DNA of 64,000 nt from Vicia villosa (Eukaryota > Streptophyta > Magnoliopsida > Fabales > Fabaceae), in contig NC_081183.1 of the NCBI RefSeq assembly GCF_029867415.1, positions 19,402,404 to 19,466,403 on the forward strand, written 5' to 3'. Positions 45,849 through 57,089 of this stretch are shown here, one piece after another; the first letter of the stretch is position 1, and every line of letters starts with the position of its first letter. The notes under the pieces are model-generated. The model ran no database searches, had not been told where the DNA came from, and worked only from the letters and a program-made list of their open reading frames with translations. Position numbers and translations under genes: made by a program.

Positions 45849-48800
45849 TATTTTTTGAAATGTTTTTTTATATAATGATTAAAGAGTATATGTCATTATA
45901 ATATTTTTAATTTTTAAAATATTATAACAATATAAATTATATTTAAAAATTGTGTCTAACTCTTTTAAAATTCTTCAAATCCATCATTTAATACAATTTT
46001 TTAATTTCCCAAAATTCGAAGAATTTTTGTTTGTGAATAAAAATAAGTCACTCATCTTCTATTCTTTTCACTTAATTTTTTTTTCAAGGACTTTTCCTCC
46101 CTTCCTCTCCAAATTCTCGAACACCAACTATAGCTATGGACTAAATTTTATAGTATTTAATGCAAAAATAATATTAAAAAAAGTTTAAATATCCCATATT
46201 AAAGTTTATAAAAAAACATTTTACTTTATCATAACAAATTTTATTTGAACTCTGTCTTCTTCCTCAATTGATTTTAGAATTTTATCATGTGTTTAAATTT
46301 GGTAATGTGTTAGGTAAATAGATTATCTCTCTTATAAATTCAACATTTCAGTCATTTATAAATAATTTGAAACTTTAATCACTCATACTTGTATCCAAAC
46401 ACAAATCAATCTTCTTTAATATATGTTAATCTTAAAAATATATATTCATTTAAGAATTTTTTCAATGATCCACACAATTGTAAAGGTCATATCAAAAATA
46501 AATTATATTTAACCCTAAACGAAAAATAAAAAAATCTCAAAATTTCTAAGATTGATCATATACTACTACTAGGTAAAACCAACTCTCAATAAAACAAACT
46601 AAAAAAAAATACTAAATCAAATAAATTACGATATGCTTATTAAAAAAAAAATAGATGACTGTATTGTGCAAAAAAAAACCAATATTAAGTGTGAAGAGGA
46701 TAAAGTAAAAATTAAAAGATATTGTAAGCTGCATGATTACTGGTTGGGTTATATGTAATCAATTTGTTCAACAATATCGCTCTTTATGACCACAGCATGC
46801 ATGGCTTTTCATCTTGGACTGCTTGCGCAATGATAAACTAGGAATAAAATAAAGTTTTATAGTTTATTTTATGTCACCTTTTGTTTTAATAATAATTATT
46901 TGTTTCACCTTTTCCTTTTATCTTTAAAATCAGGGTTACATTGATAGAGACACCTTAGTAATATGACAAAAAGTGATGTTAATTCCTAGATAACGATATT
47001 TCATCTTCTAAATAAAGTAGTAAATATAAATAATTATCTTGTAAGCATGATACATTGATGATGTATATATTACTTTCTTTTTTATTTTTTAGCTATCGTG
47101 ATTAATAAAAATACACGAGTTATGTGCGTAGAAATAGTAATAAGGGATGTGTAAAAATAGTGATATTTTAATATAGAAATTGTTGAATTGGTAAGTATAT
47201 GTAAAACATGAGAGAAAAGTATTAATGATAATAGCTCTTGATTAGATAAAAGAAAACTCAATAATAATTCCTATATAAATAATTACATAGACTCAATAAT
47301 AATATAATAATAATAATTAATATTCAACCTAATATTAAAATATATTCTAATCATTTCTAAATTAATATAAATAATATTAAAAAATATTCATAATATTTTA
47401 ACACTCTCCTTTAAGTTGAAGTTTACTATGTTTTCAGTTTGTTAAAAAATACTAGTATTCAAAATTACGAGAACAAACCAAACAAAATAACATCATAATA
47501 GAGAAATCACTAAAATGAATTATCTTAGAGAGGTGTATCAATCATTGATGAACATGGAGATAAAATAGAAAATCATGTCAGAAGACGAAGTGATGTCGAA
47601 GGTGACGTTAAAATTGACACTTGATATGATGTTGGAAGTAAAGTTGAAGTGAGAAATTAAAAAGAACATCTACACAGGGAGGACTAAACCAATAGACTGA
47701 AGAACAACAAATTGTATATATATGATCAATATCAAAATCAATAGAGGGAGAATCAATGGAATTCATAAATAATTCGATTTTGATCTTCAAACATATAAAG
47801 TGATCGACGACATGTCAATAACAATTTATCAATCGAACATTAAGATTTTTTTCAATAGAACCTATCATTAAAAAGACAGTACAACACACATTCCTATATA
47901 TTTGAAAACTCAATAGTAAAAGCAGTCGATAAAACGATTAATAGTTCAAGTAGGGTCGAAAGAAACTCCGAATACCTGGTTGAATTCGTAAGTATGTGTA
48001 AAAAATAAATGAAAAGTATTATTAATAATAGATCTTATTTTTAATATAAAATATTCAATATAATCCCTATTTGTAAACCTATTTGTAAAGATATGGATTG
48101 AATCCTTAATCAAGAACAAATAATGATAATAATAATTAATATTTAATTTGATACTAGGAGATCATTTAAGAAACCTAAATTAATATAAAATAAAAATATG
48201 ATAAAATAGTTATAATATTTTAATAGAAATGTATAGTTAAGACATGTTTTTTTATTTTTGTATAATGAATATTTAATTCAAGTATTATTTTATGATTACA
48301 ATAATAAATAGTCTCTAGTCAACTATATAAAAATAAATCCCTCCCCTTTTTTCCAAAGTAACCAACTTCAACACCCACCTTATTATCTACTTTTGACTAT
48401 ATCCCCAACAACCACTTACAAATTCCTAAAGCTAGAATTTTTTTTTACCTAACTAATCTATAATTGCATCTTAAAAAATCTTAAACAGTTTTCTATTTAT
48501 GGGAAGTCTCATACATTTCCATTTTGAAAGAAAAAAAAAACATGCATGTATAAGCTACACATTTTTAAATGTAGAAGCAACATTTAAATACCAATAAAAT
48601 AGACATATTAATATTAGTAAAGAGTACTAAAGCCAAATTTCTTCTTTTTCTCCAAATGAATCACCTTCAATTAAGATAACATTTTTTATATAAGAAACCA
48701 CATTGTAATTTACCTTCAATTATTATTTTTTTTTGTTAATATTGGTAGGAATTACCAGAACATCAAAGAAGTGATGCAGTTAGTTCAATGGTATATGAAG

Positions 48801-49033
48801 CAAATGCAAGAGTAAGGGACCCTGTGTATGGATGTGTTGGAGCCATATCCTCTCTTCAGCAACAAGTTGATGTGCTTCAAACCCAATTAGCACAAGCACA
48901 AGCAGAAGTTGTTCATATGAAAATGCACCAATCATCATCATCATCATCAAATCAACACCAAGCATCACCATCATCAGAAAATGTGTACCAATCAAGCAGG
49001 CCTTTTTCTTCACAAACCTTGTGGTCATACTAG
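44679..49033 (+). CDS. LBD4: LOB-domain (LBD) transcription factor, class I, LBD4-like; join 44679-44855, 48749-49033
   Basis: Two exons encode 153 residues. Exon 1 (59 codons) ends ...NVNKMLQ, with the donor GT at 44856. Exon 2 starts [10 protein letters not shown] after the acceptor AG at 48747-48748; the intron is phase 0, at the position usual for class I LBD genes. The LOB domain fills residues about 12-112. Its zinc-type C block CX2CX6CX3C uses Cys14, 17, 24 and 28. The GAS block runs [10 protein letters not shown] to DPVYGCVG, and a leucine-zipper-like helix follows (LX6LX3LX6V). The tail is Ser/Gln-rich and ends in LWSY. The protein should bind DNA in the nucleus; LBD4 of Arabidopsis acts at the phloem-procambium boundary, and transfer of that role here is inference. 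This is the only intact host gene seen. The symbol is by closest resemblance; the LBD3/LBD4 paralogue is not excluded. Confidence 0.9.
45778..45844. repeat. (AT)n microsatellite in the LBD intron
   Basis: An uninterrupted 67-bp AT dinucleotide run (about 33 repeats), likely length-polymorphic. Confidence 0.95.
47181..47403 (-). repeat. 3' LTR of the intronic copia-type element
   Basis: Begins TGTTGAATTGGTAAG and ends TATTTTAACA. Homologous, with substitutions and indels, to 47978-48225. Confidence 0.7.
47978..48225 (-). repeat. 5' LTR of the intronic copia-type element
   Basis: The partner of 47181-47403. The start is approximate because the first bases are diverged. Confidence 0.65.
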
Positions 49034-49420
49034 CTAGCTAGCAAAATTTTCATATATATATTTTTACTTATAAGGAGTGAAATGGATTGTTGTTATAGTT
49101 TTGAATGATTTTTAAGTATGGGACTAATGAAAACCATATGATACACTTCTGCAATATTAATAGGCATTAGTGAATATGTTGTTAGACATTTACTAATTTT
49201 CTTATGTACAATTAGGGTTTAATATATTACCTGTCCAATTAGTAACTTCATTTTCTGTTTTGTATCACCCTTCTTATTATACTTAAATGACATCAATATA
49301 TCTCTATATTACAAAGAGGTGATGATGGTTAGTTTGCTATGTACCCTAAATAGATGTTAATGTAAAAGTAGTAACTTTATAGTTGATAAATAAGTTTGTG
49401 GTTCACTAAATACACTGAGA
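49034..49420 (+). other. 3' flank of the LBD4-like gene
   Basis: AT-rich, probably includes the 3' UTR. No clear polyadenylation signal was singled out. Confidence 0.4.
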
Positions 49421-50660
49421 ATAATATGCCTTGAATTTTTTTCATTGTGCTTTGTTATGTACAATAAAAGTTTCTATAATAATTTTCAGAATAATTTCTT
49501 ATACTATTCTAAATATTATGCATATAATCAATTATAATTATTACTAATCAATTTACAATCATTTCTATTTTAAATATAGAGATATGGACAAAATGGTCTA
49601 ATACACTCCCGAAGTCGGAATTGGAGGTTGATGAGTATTGAGACTATCACGAAAATCATTCAAGAGTTAAACTAGAAGTACTTCGGTGAATATGTCAGCA
49701 ATTTGATCACGTGAGAGAACATGTAAAGCGTGTATTTGGTCGCGAAAAACTTTTTCACGCACAAATGTATATCCATCTCGATGTGTTTGGTATGTTGATG
49801 TTGAACTGGATTAATCGACAAATAAACTGGAATCATGTTATCACAATAAACTAGAGTAGTTATTGAAACTCGGCAACGTAGTTGTAAGAGTAAGTTTCTG
49901 ATCCAATAAGATTCTGATACTACATTAGTTATTTTTGGTACTCGGCTTCTGCACTAAAACGAGATAAAGCGTGTTGTCTTTTAGCAGACCACGAGATCAA
50001 ATTGTCACCAAAATATATGCAGTAACTAAAGGTGGATCGTCTTGTGTCTAGATAACTAGTCCAGTCTGCATCAGTGTAAGATACTAGTTTGGTGACGGAG
50101 GAGGGATATAAGTGAAGGCCAAAATCAAGAGTATCATGAATATTAACGAACGATACACTTCAAAGTTGACATATGTTGTGTTTAAGGGTCATATTGCATA
50201 AATAGGCATACTTCTTGAAGTGCATAAGAGATATCGGGTTTTGTGAGAGTTAAATATTAAAATGCACCAGCAAGAATTCAATATTTTGTTGATTCATGAT
50301 ATCCAGAAGAGCCACTGAGTATTTCCTTGGGGTCTACTGGCCTAAGTGATGACTTGCAAGAGGGCATACTTGCTCATTTTATAATTTCTACAATATATTT
50401 ATTTTGAGGAAGAAAAAGACCAACTGCATGTTTAGTGACAGATATTCCTAAAAACCAATTCAGATGACCTAAATCCTTCATGGAAAATTCAGAGCTAAGT
50501 TCAAACATAATGGATTTATGAAGAGCATCTGAGGAAGCAGTAAGAATTATGTCATTGACATATAGAAGAATATAAGAAATAACAGTGTCGTGACTATAAA
50601 TAAATAAAGAGTAGTTAGAAATGTTGTGAGAGAAACCCAATTTGGCAACATAGGATGCCT
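49420..50660 (-). mobile_element. Truncated Ty1/copia fragment: RT, RNase H and start of 3' LTR
   Basis: The minus strand encodes the end of a copia RT (50374-50640) with YVNDIILT in place of the usual YVDD box, so it is catalytically dead. Downstream, through frameshifts, RNase H pieces follow (SYTDADWTSYLDTRRS and LISWSAKRQHALSRFSAEAEY at about 49930-50080). A GGGAGTG polypurine tract then precedes TGTATTAG, the likely start of the 3' LTR at about 49605. The left end of that LTR is unclear; 49420 is a guess. Upstream RT, integrase and gag are missing. Confidence 0.75.
50374..50640 (-). pseudogene. Copia reverse transcriptase fragment
   Basis: 88 codons open. The palm motif has Asn for the first catalytic Asp (YVNDIILT). 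FSMKDLGHLNWFLGI follows, the standard copia motif after the active site. The 5' end reads LGFSHNISNYSLFIY, also typical. Confidence 0.8.
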
Positions 50661-50675
50661 TTATGTCGGTATGAG

Positions 50676-51235
50676 TCGGGAGAGGGTGTTGGGATTGGAC
50701 CCGAGATCGTCCAACAGATCATAGAGAAGATCAAAGTGATCCAAATAAGATGAGAGATTCGTAGAGTCGCTAGAAGAGGTACCATGATAAGCGAAGGAAA
50801 GCACTTGAGTTCCAAGAGGGAGATCATGTGTTTCTAAGAGTTACTTCGGTAACTGGTGTTGGTAGAGCTTTGAAGTCTTGAAAGATCACTCAGCGTTTCA
50901 TCGTGTCGTACCAGATTTTATAGAGGATATGAGAAGTGGCCTTTCAAATCCCTTTGCCACCGTCACTTTCTACTCTTCATGATGTTTTTCATGTGTCTCA
51001 CTCGAGGAGATACATTCCAAATTCGTCTCATGTGATCCAAGTGAATGATGTGCAGGTGAGTGATAACATGATGTTTAAGGAATCACCCATGTGGATAGAG
51101 GATCGGGAAGTGAATGAGTTGTGTGATAAAGAGATAAACTTTGTGAAGGTAGCTTGGGGAGGACCAGCTGGTGGAAATATGACTTGGGAGCTTGAGAGCC
51201 AGATGAGGGAGTCGTATCTGAATCTGTTAACTTAA
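50676..51235 (+). pseudogene. Chromovirus integrase C-terminus and chromodomain
   Basis: The last 99 codons (50936-51235) are open and begin in the GPY/F-like region. LPPSLSTLHDVFHVSHSRRY marks the integrase end, and IEDREVNELCDKEINFVKVAWG followed by TWELESQMRE forms the chromodomain, which in this lineage directs integration to heterochromatin. Upstream (50676-50935) HDKRRKALEFQEGDHVFLRVT is readable but interrupted by several stops and a frameshift. Confidence 0.82.
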
Positions 51236-51260
51236 GGTAATTTTCGAGGGCGAAAAATTC

Positions 51261-52369
51261 TAAAATTTTCTAGTATAGGCATAACACATGCTAATGCAGT
51301 TGTCTTACATGATGACACGATGGATGCTACGACATCTGGAAATAGACCAGATTCATCAGACTGAATTTCATACTTCATTATAATTGTAGAATGATAAATA
51401 ATATTTAAAGTTGTTAACCCAAATCAGTGCAATAACACCTAATATAGGGGCTACCAAACCAGAAAGGAAGTCCATTATCAACAATATTAGTTAAAATCTA
51501 AACAGTCTCAGTTCACAACTTCTCACCTAATCACTACCTAGCGCTACCTATGCCTAGAAGTCGACATCTAGACTTTGGAAGTCGACATCCCACTTCCAAT
51601 CACCGCAGTGATAAATAACAGCCCCATTCCCAGTGATTGTATAAAAAACCCAACTTAAAAGATCACACTTCCAATACAAGAACTCAACTATTTTGCTTAA
51701 AAGCTTTAAGAGTGAGAACAAAATAACTCAACTCATTACCTAAAGGCTTCTGAGTGAGAACAAACAGCTTGACAAACAGTCAAACAACATACAGTTTATC
51801 ACACAGTATCAAAAGATACGTGGGAGACTTGAAACACAAGAGACTCTCAAAACCAAAGCTTTCTAACATTCCCTTAATTTTACAATTGTGAAAAGCTTAA
51901 TTATATTAGGTATATGGATGGCTTTAAATAGTCTTCAACAATCCATGGGCTTCGAAACATTTTACTTGATCCACAAGATGAGAGTTGCAACAAATTTGTA
52001 GAGAAATCTTTTTGAATATTGAAAACAAATATTGTTTCAATCTTCAAAATTTAGAAACTTTAATTCTGGTGGAGATTTGATTCTTTTTTTCTAGATTAAA
52101 TGTTCTTGACTTGCATAAATCACTGAAATATATCCAAAGGAAATATCGTAGAATAAATTTAAAACAAATCAAATCTTTCAAGATTCCAAATAGCTTTTGT
52201 TAATCTTTTGATAAAGAATGTCACGACATCATTCACGACATCTGGTTTTTTCCTGTATTCTTATACTCAGTTTTAACAACAGATCAAGATGTCATGACAT
52301 CTTGCTTAGCATCTTTCAAGCATCTTATTTTTGCAAAATTCTCTCAACCCCAAAATCAAGGAGCTAACA
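51261..52369 (-). repeat. Solo LTR, probably copia (Maximus/SIRE-like)
   Basis: 1109 bp flanked by AATTC (51256-51260 and 52370-52374). On the minus strand it begins TGTTAGCTCCTTGATTTTGG, a common start of SIRE/Maximus-type LTRs. The other end reads ...AAAATTTTA, a non-canonical terminus, so the left border may be off by a few bases. It interrupts the polypurine region of the chromovirus: TTCGAGGGCGAAAAATTC stops at 51260 and AATTCTTGAAGTGAAAGAGA resumes at 52370. Confidence 0.6.
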
Positions 52370-55300
52370 AATTCTTGAAGTGAAAGAGAGTTGTAACACC
52401 TTAGTTTTTGGATTTATTAAAATTATTTGATTTTTTAAAGAACTTTATGTATTTATTTAATTACTGGGTAATATTAATTAAATAAATATGGGTGTTAGGA
52501 GCGTGTGACCCTATGGTGGGAGTGTGGGGAGTAATTAGCGGGGAGAGAGGTTGATTAAAATATTAGAATTTATTTTAAAATTTAAAATAATAGTATTTTA
52601 TTTGATTATTTAACTTAAATAGAAAATAAAGAATTTGGCCCAATAGTGTAAACTAAGAGAAATATAGGAGAGAAAGGAATAATAATATTGGTAAGTGAGG
52701 GGTGAAATTATAAATTGAATTAGATTACTTTAACTATATAAGTTAAAGGATAATCTAGGTTTAGGGAAATTTTGACAGTACGTAGAAAGAATTGTAAGCG
52801 AGAGGCTAGAGGCAAAAGAGAGACTTGGAGCTTTGGGTGATAGGAGACTATTCCATTGAATTCAGATTTCTTGCTCGAAATTAAGGTAAAGGGGAGAATA
52901 ACCTTAATAAATGGTATATTCATAAGGCGTAGGGTAGAGGAGTCCTTAACCTCCAATAGGTTTGGTATGAATGTATATGTTTTGTTGTATTATTATATGA
53001 ATCTGAAAAATTGGGGATCCTTTGATGTTATGATTTATTTTTTATGATGAAATATGTGTACCTTAGTGGGTGTAAATTCTTGTAGATGTTGTGGTGCTAT
53101 ATCATCCATTGATGGTCTCTGGAAGGTTTTGGAATGAATATGATTTTAGGGGAAAAAAGAGATTTTAATGTGTTAAAATTGATGAAGCCATGTGTTATGA
53201 ATATGTTATAATGAGTATGATAGATTTTGGATCAAAAATTTGTGGCTGGAAGTGATTTTGGGAGATTCCAAAGATCTCTAAACCAAAATCACAAATTGTG
53301 CAGTTTGCAGACCGCTGACGGGCGTCATGTCCTTTGATGTGCTAACGGGTAGGCCGTCATGGCACCTAGTCGCGTGGGTTGAAGCAGAACATCACAATGG
53401 TGACGGGCTGGTTTGGATTCCGATGACGAGCGTCATGCCTGTGACGCCCAGGGGGTCATGGTTCTGTAGTTTGAGCAGTGAGTGTGTTTGAGAGTATAAA
53501 AGTGCAGAATTTATTTATTTGACTTCTAATTGATAGTTGGACTACTGTTGAGGTTTGGATGAGGGAACTTAATTGAATTAAAAATATTTAATCGAGTAAA
53601 TATTTATTGATGCGCGTTTTGATGTTGTGTTGAGCATGAGTTATAAGTTATGACAATGTCGTGATTTTTGATAGTGTGAATTGTGATTTTTATGTTGTTG
53701 TATGTATGAGTTAATAGTTCAATCGAGAGGAACTACTTAACCCTGAATTGCAATGATATTATGTACATTATACAAACGTGTTGCATTATACAAACGTGTT
53801 GCATTATACAAACGTGTTATATGCATAATGGCTATTTGTGTGTGATTGTTGAATTGGGAGTGAGGATGTGTTGTGCAATGCTGCATGTAATTATTTGTAG
53901 AATATGTATGTGTTTTATACTCTATCTTGCAGTATGTACCTCATACTTTATTAATGTTATTTCTCACCCCTTCGTTGTTGTTGTAGTATGTGCTTCTCTT
54001 TGGAGTACAAATAAGTAGGTAAGTGAGTAGTTGTTTACACTACAACAAATAATGCTTTTTATGATGAAACTTACACCTCGAACAATGAAAAAACAAGAGT
54101 AAAGTTCCTGGGAGCGTCATGTTTTATTATTTATTCAATAAAAAACTTTAGCCCTTGGATATTTAATAAAACCAAGGTAAGTTAGCAATAAGGGGTCTCA
54201 CTTCGACACCCAGTTGCTGCATTTTATGTTTTTTTTTCAATTGTTTAATAGGTATTTCTCACTTGACGTCTTTCCAATGAATTTTTTATTTGTTCCAACT
54301 GAGAGGTAAAATATTTTGCATTAACAATTTCATAATAATAATTTCAAAATCTTATTTTAATACTTTATTTTATATACTTTAACCCCTCGGTTTTACGAAA
54401 TAATCGACGGGGTATATATTTTAAATGAATTCCTAGAATATGGAGCTATGTAGTTTTTTATATTTCATATTTTTAATAATCAGTTTTTGTGTAAAATCGA
54501 CGTGACATTTATTTTGCATGAAGTACTTTAGAGTACTATCTAGTTTCTAACTTTTCATTTAACTATCAACACTCAAACATCAGTTCGTTATTTCGCAAAA
54601 AACCCTAGGAAATTTTCAAGCTGGTATTCATCAAAACTCTTCCGAAAGATATTCATCAAACGTCATTTTCGCAAGTAGGTTTGTTCTTCACTAAAGCGTT
54701 ATTTTGTATATTTATCAATGTTAATTTTTCACCGAAATAGTCTCTTGATCATGTTGTTTAGGCTTTTTTTGTTGGTTTGTCTCTTGATCATGGGTTTAAG
54801 ACACAACTCATCCATGATTATATTACAAATGGAGCAAATAAAGAAAAACCTCTATACGAGGTATATTCATTTATTGATAACGCTACTTGGGAGGAATGGA
54901 AAAGAGCAAAAAAGGAAAGGAAAATCGAGCTAGAATTATCTATCCACATAGGTTGTCTCTTTGAGGATATCAAAGACATGAAAAAAATTTGATTGAATAA
55001 AAAAGAAACCAAATGGAGGAAGAGCTGGGAATTTTTATAAGTCTTGATCGCACTCCATCTCCACCACCACGACCCGGTAAATGGAAGGGGCACGCCAAAG
55101 AAAAGACGGTGAGTACACATCAGATACTACGCACGAAGTGGCTTAAAAGATTGTAAGTAGATACTTTTTTGGAAAATATTTATTTTAGTAAAATCAATTT
55201 GGTAAAGATAAAATTTCATGTGTTGTAGGATGACCTTGTTGAACAAATTAAGGCCGACCTCTTCACTTCACAAGGTTGTCATGACATCTTGGTAGAAGCG

Positions 55301-56890
55301 ATTGGAACAGTGGAGTATCTTGGACGTGTCTGTGGTCTTGGTATATGCGTTGGCTTTTAGGTACATTTTGGAAACTCTCAATCATCTAGAGAGAAAATTA
55401 TTAACAGAGAGGTTGAAGAGATTGTTTCTATTGAGTTGGGGAAAGAAAGGGAGAAGTGGAAGAATGAGTAAGATAGGTACTTGGAGGAGGAGAGGGGAAG
55501 GTTGTTGCAGGTGGTGCATGAGAAGTTCTTGGAGGAGGAGAGGTAGAAAGTAATGCAAACGGTGCACGAGAAGTTCTTGGAGAAGGAGAGAGAGAAGTTG
55601 TTGAAAATTGTGCAGGAGAGTGTCTAGAAGGAGCAAGAGGAGCAAGAGGGGAGAATGAGGAGAATATGTCTGAGAGGTGTATCTACGATGTTCTTGAGGT
55701 ATAAGTTGTATGTTGTTTTTATTATTGTTTGTGTATTTCAATTTTGGATTGTATTTATGTTGTTTTATGATGCAAAAATTGAGTTTGTTGGGTATATGCA
55801 ACCACACAAATTCAAATCAGTTGGAAATTCGACAAAATGTAGTTGAGAAAGTTACAGGTGGTACAAGCGCGACACATAGTTTTTCTGCCAACCAGAGCAG
55901 TGTCGAACCCTCACCACCAAATCAAAATAGTCTTCAGAGACTAGAGATGATGATTGAGAGTATTAATGAAGATCCAATCTTCGGTATTCCATTAAGACAT
56001 GATCCAAAGCAGTTATTCATATTTTTAAAGCTCTCTATACATGAATTTTTGGAGGGGAATGAGTGGCTAGACAATTTCGTATTACAATTGTGGTGCTCGT
56101 AAGTATAATTTTTACGTTGATTTTTATTTATATTTATACTTTCTTGTACTTTAACATAAAGATTTGCCCTTGCAGACGCATTTATGAGTTATGTGCTAAA
56201 AGGAAGCTTTTAAAGAAGTATTGTATCTTGGATGCTGCGAAGATTGTTCTTACTCGTGATTCGCTAGGACACGAAATAAAAAACTACTTACAAGACAAGT
56301 TGATGGAGAAAGGGAACACCAAAGATTATTATTTGGCCCCATTTTATCGCGAGTAAGTATATATTAATTTGTGATTTCATTAATAAATCAATTTTATCCA
56401 TATTATTAATTATTTTGAATGTTTATGCAGGCGACATTGACAACTACTAGTCATAGGTCCGAAGAAATATACTATAGTTATGTTATGCTCGCTGCATTAT
56501 GGATTGCCCGATGTTGTGATTAATGCTTTGAATGAGTAAGTGATATTATTTTCAATAATCATATTTAAATTTGGAATTGAATAGTTTTTATTCATGTTTA
56601 ATTTTAACCGACATGTGTATGTCTTACCTCAAATTTGCCCACCCCGTTTCAAAAGTCAAATAATCTTAAAATTGAGTTTCAAATTTCTTTGGTTTATTTA
56701 CTCTAACATTTTGGGTTTTTAAATTTCTTTGGTTTATTTACACTGACATCTTGGATTTTATAAATATTCATTTTCAAGTCTATTTAAAAATATGATAGTT
56801 TATTTAAAAATTATTTATATTTTTAAATTAGAAAATGCTTGCTCGCCCTTATATACTTTCAACTGACTTTCTATTTCGAATAAATAAACA

Positions 56891-56950
56891 TAGCACAATT
56901 GTTAAGGGAGCAGAGCTTGTAAGCATAATATCACCGGTTTGAATCCCACT
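56891..56950 (+). other. tRNA-like module in the solo LTR
   Basis: Box-A-like TAGCACAATTGTTAAGG at 56891 and box B GGTTTGAATCC at 56936-56946. The T arm is only partly paired. It has the same orientation relative to the LTR as the modules in LTR A and LTR B. Confidence 0.5.
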
Positions 56951-57081
56951 ATCTCACTTTTTTTTTGCAATTTTCCTCTTATTTTTTACTAATTTTCTTT
57001 CCATTTTCAAAATATCAAACTTTGAGCTTTTTCTATTGGGTAATTTCCTTTTTGGTGTTTTTTTAACCTAAATTCTTCACC

Positions 57082-57089
57082 TATAAATA
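57082..57089 (+). promoter_or_regulatory. TATA box of the solo LTR
   Basis: TATAAATA in the context CACCTATAAATAGGG, about 463 bp inside the LTR. Confidence 0.55.

Larger units (their letters stand above)
47181..48225 (-). mobile_element. Short copia-type LTR element (TRIM-like or deletion derivative) in the LBD intron
   Basis: 1045 bp flanked by a 5-bp duplication GAAAT (47176-47180 and 48226-48230). Diverged LTRs of about 220-250 bp occupy 47181-47403 and about 47978-48225. On the minus strand a purine tract (AAAGGAGAG) precedes the left LTR at 47404, and a PBS-like GGTATTCGGAG lies just inside the right LTR, resembling the tRNA-Met PBS GGTATCAGAGC of copia elements. The 570-bp interior has no coding capacity. 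Confidence 0.7.
44856..48748 (+). other. Intron of the LBD4-like gene, 3893 bp
   Basis: GT...AG borders with a T-rich acceptor tract (TATTATTTTTTTTTG before TAG). It is much longer than is typical for LBD genes. It includes an (AT)n tract (45778-45844) and a 1-kb copia-type derivative (47181-48225). The remaining sequence is AT-rich with no other feature seen. Confidence 0.85.
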
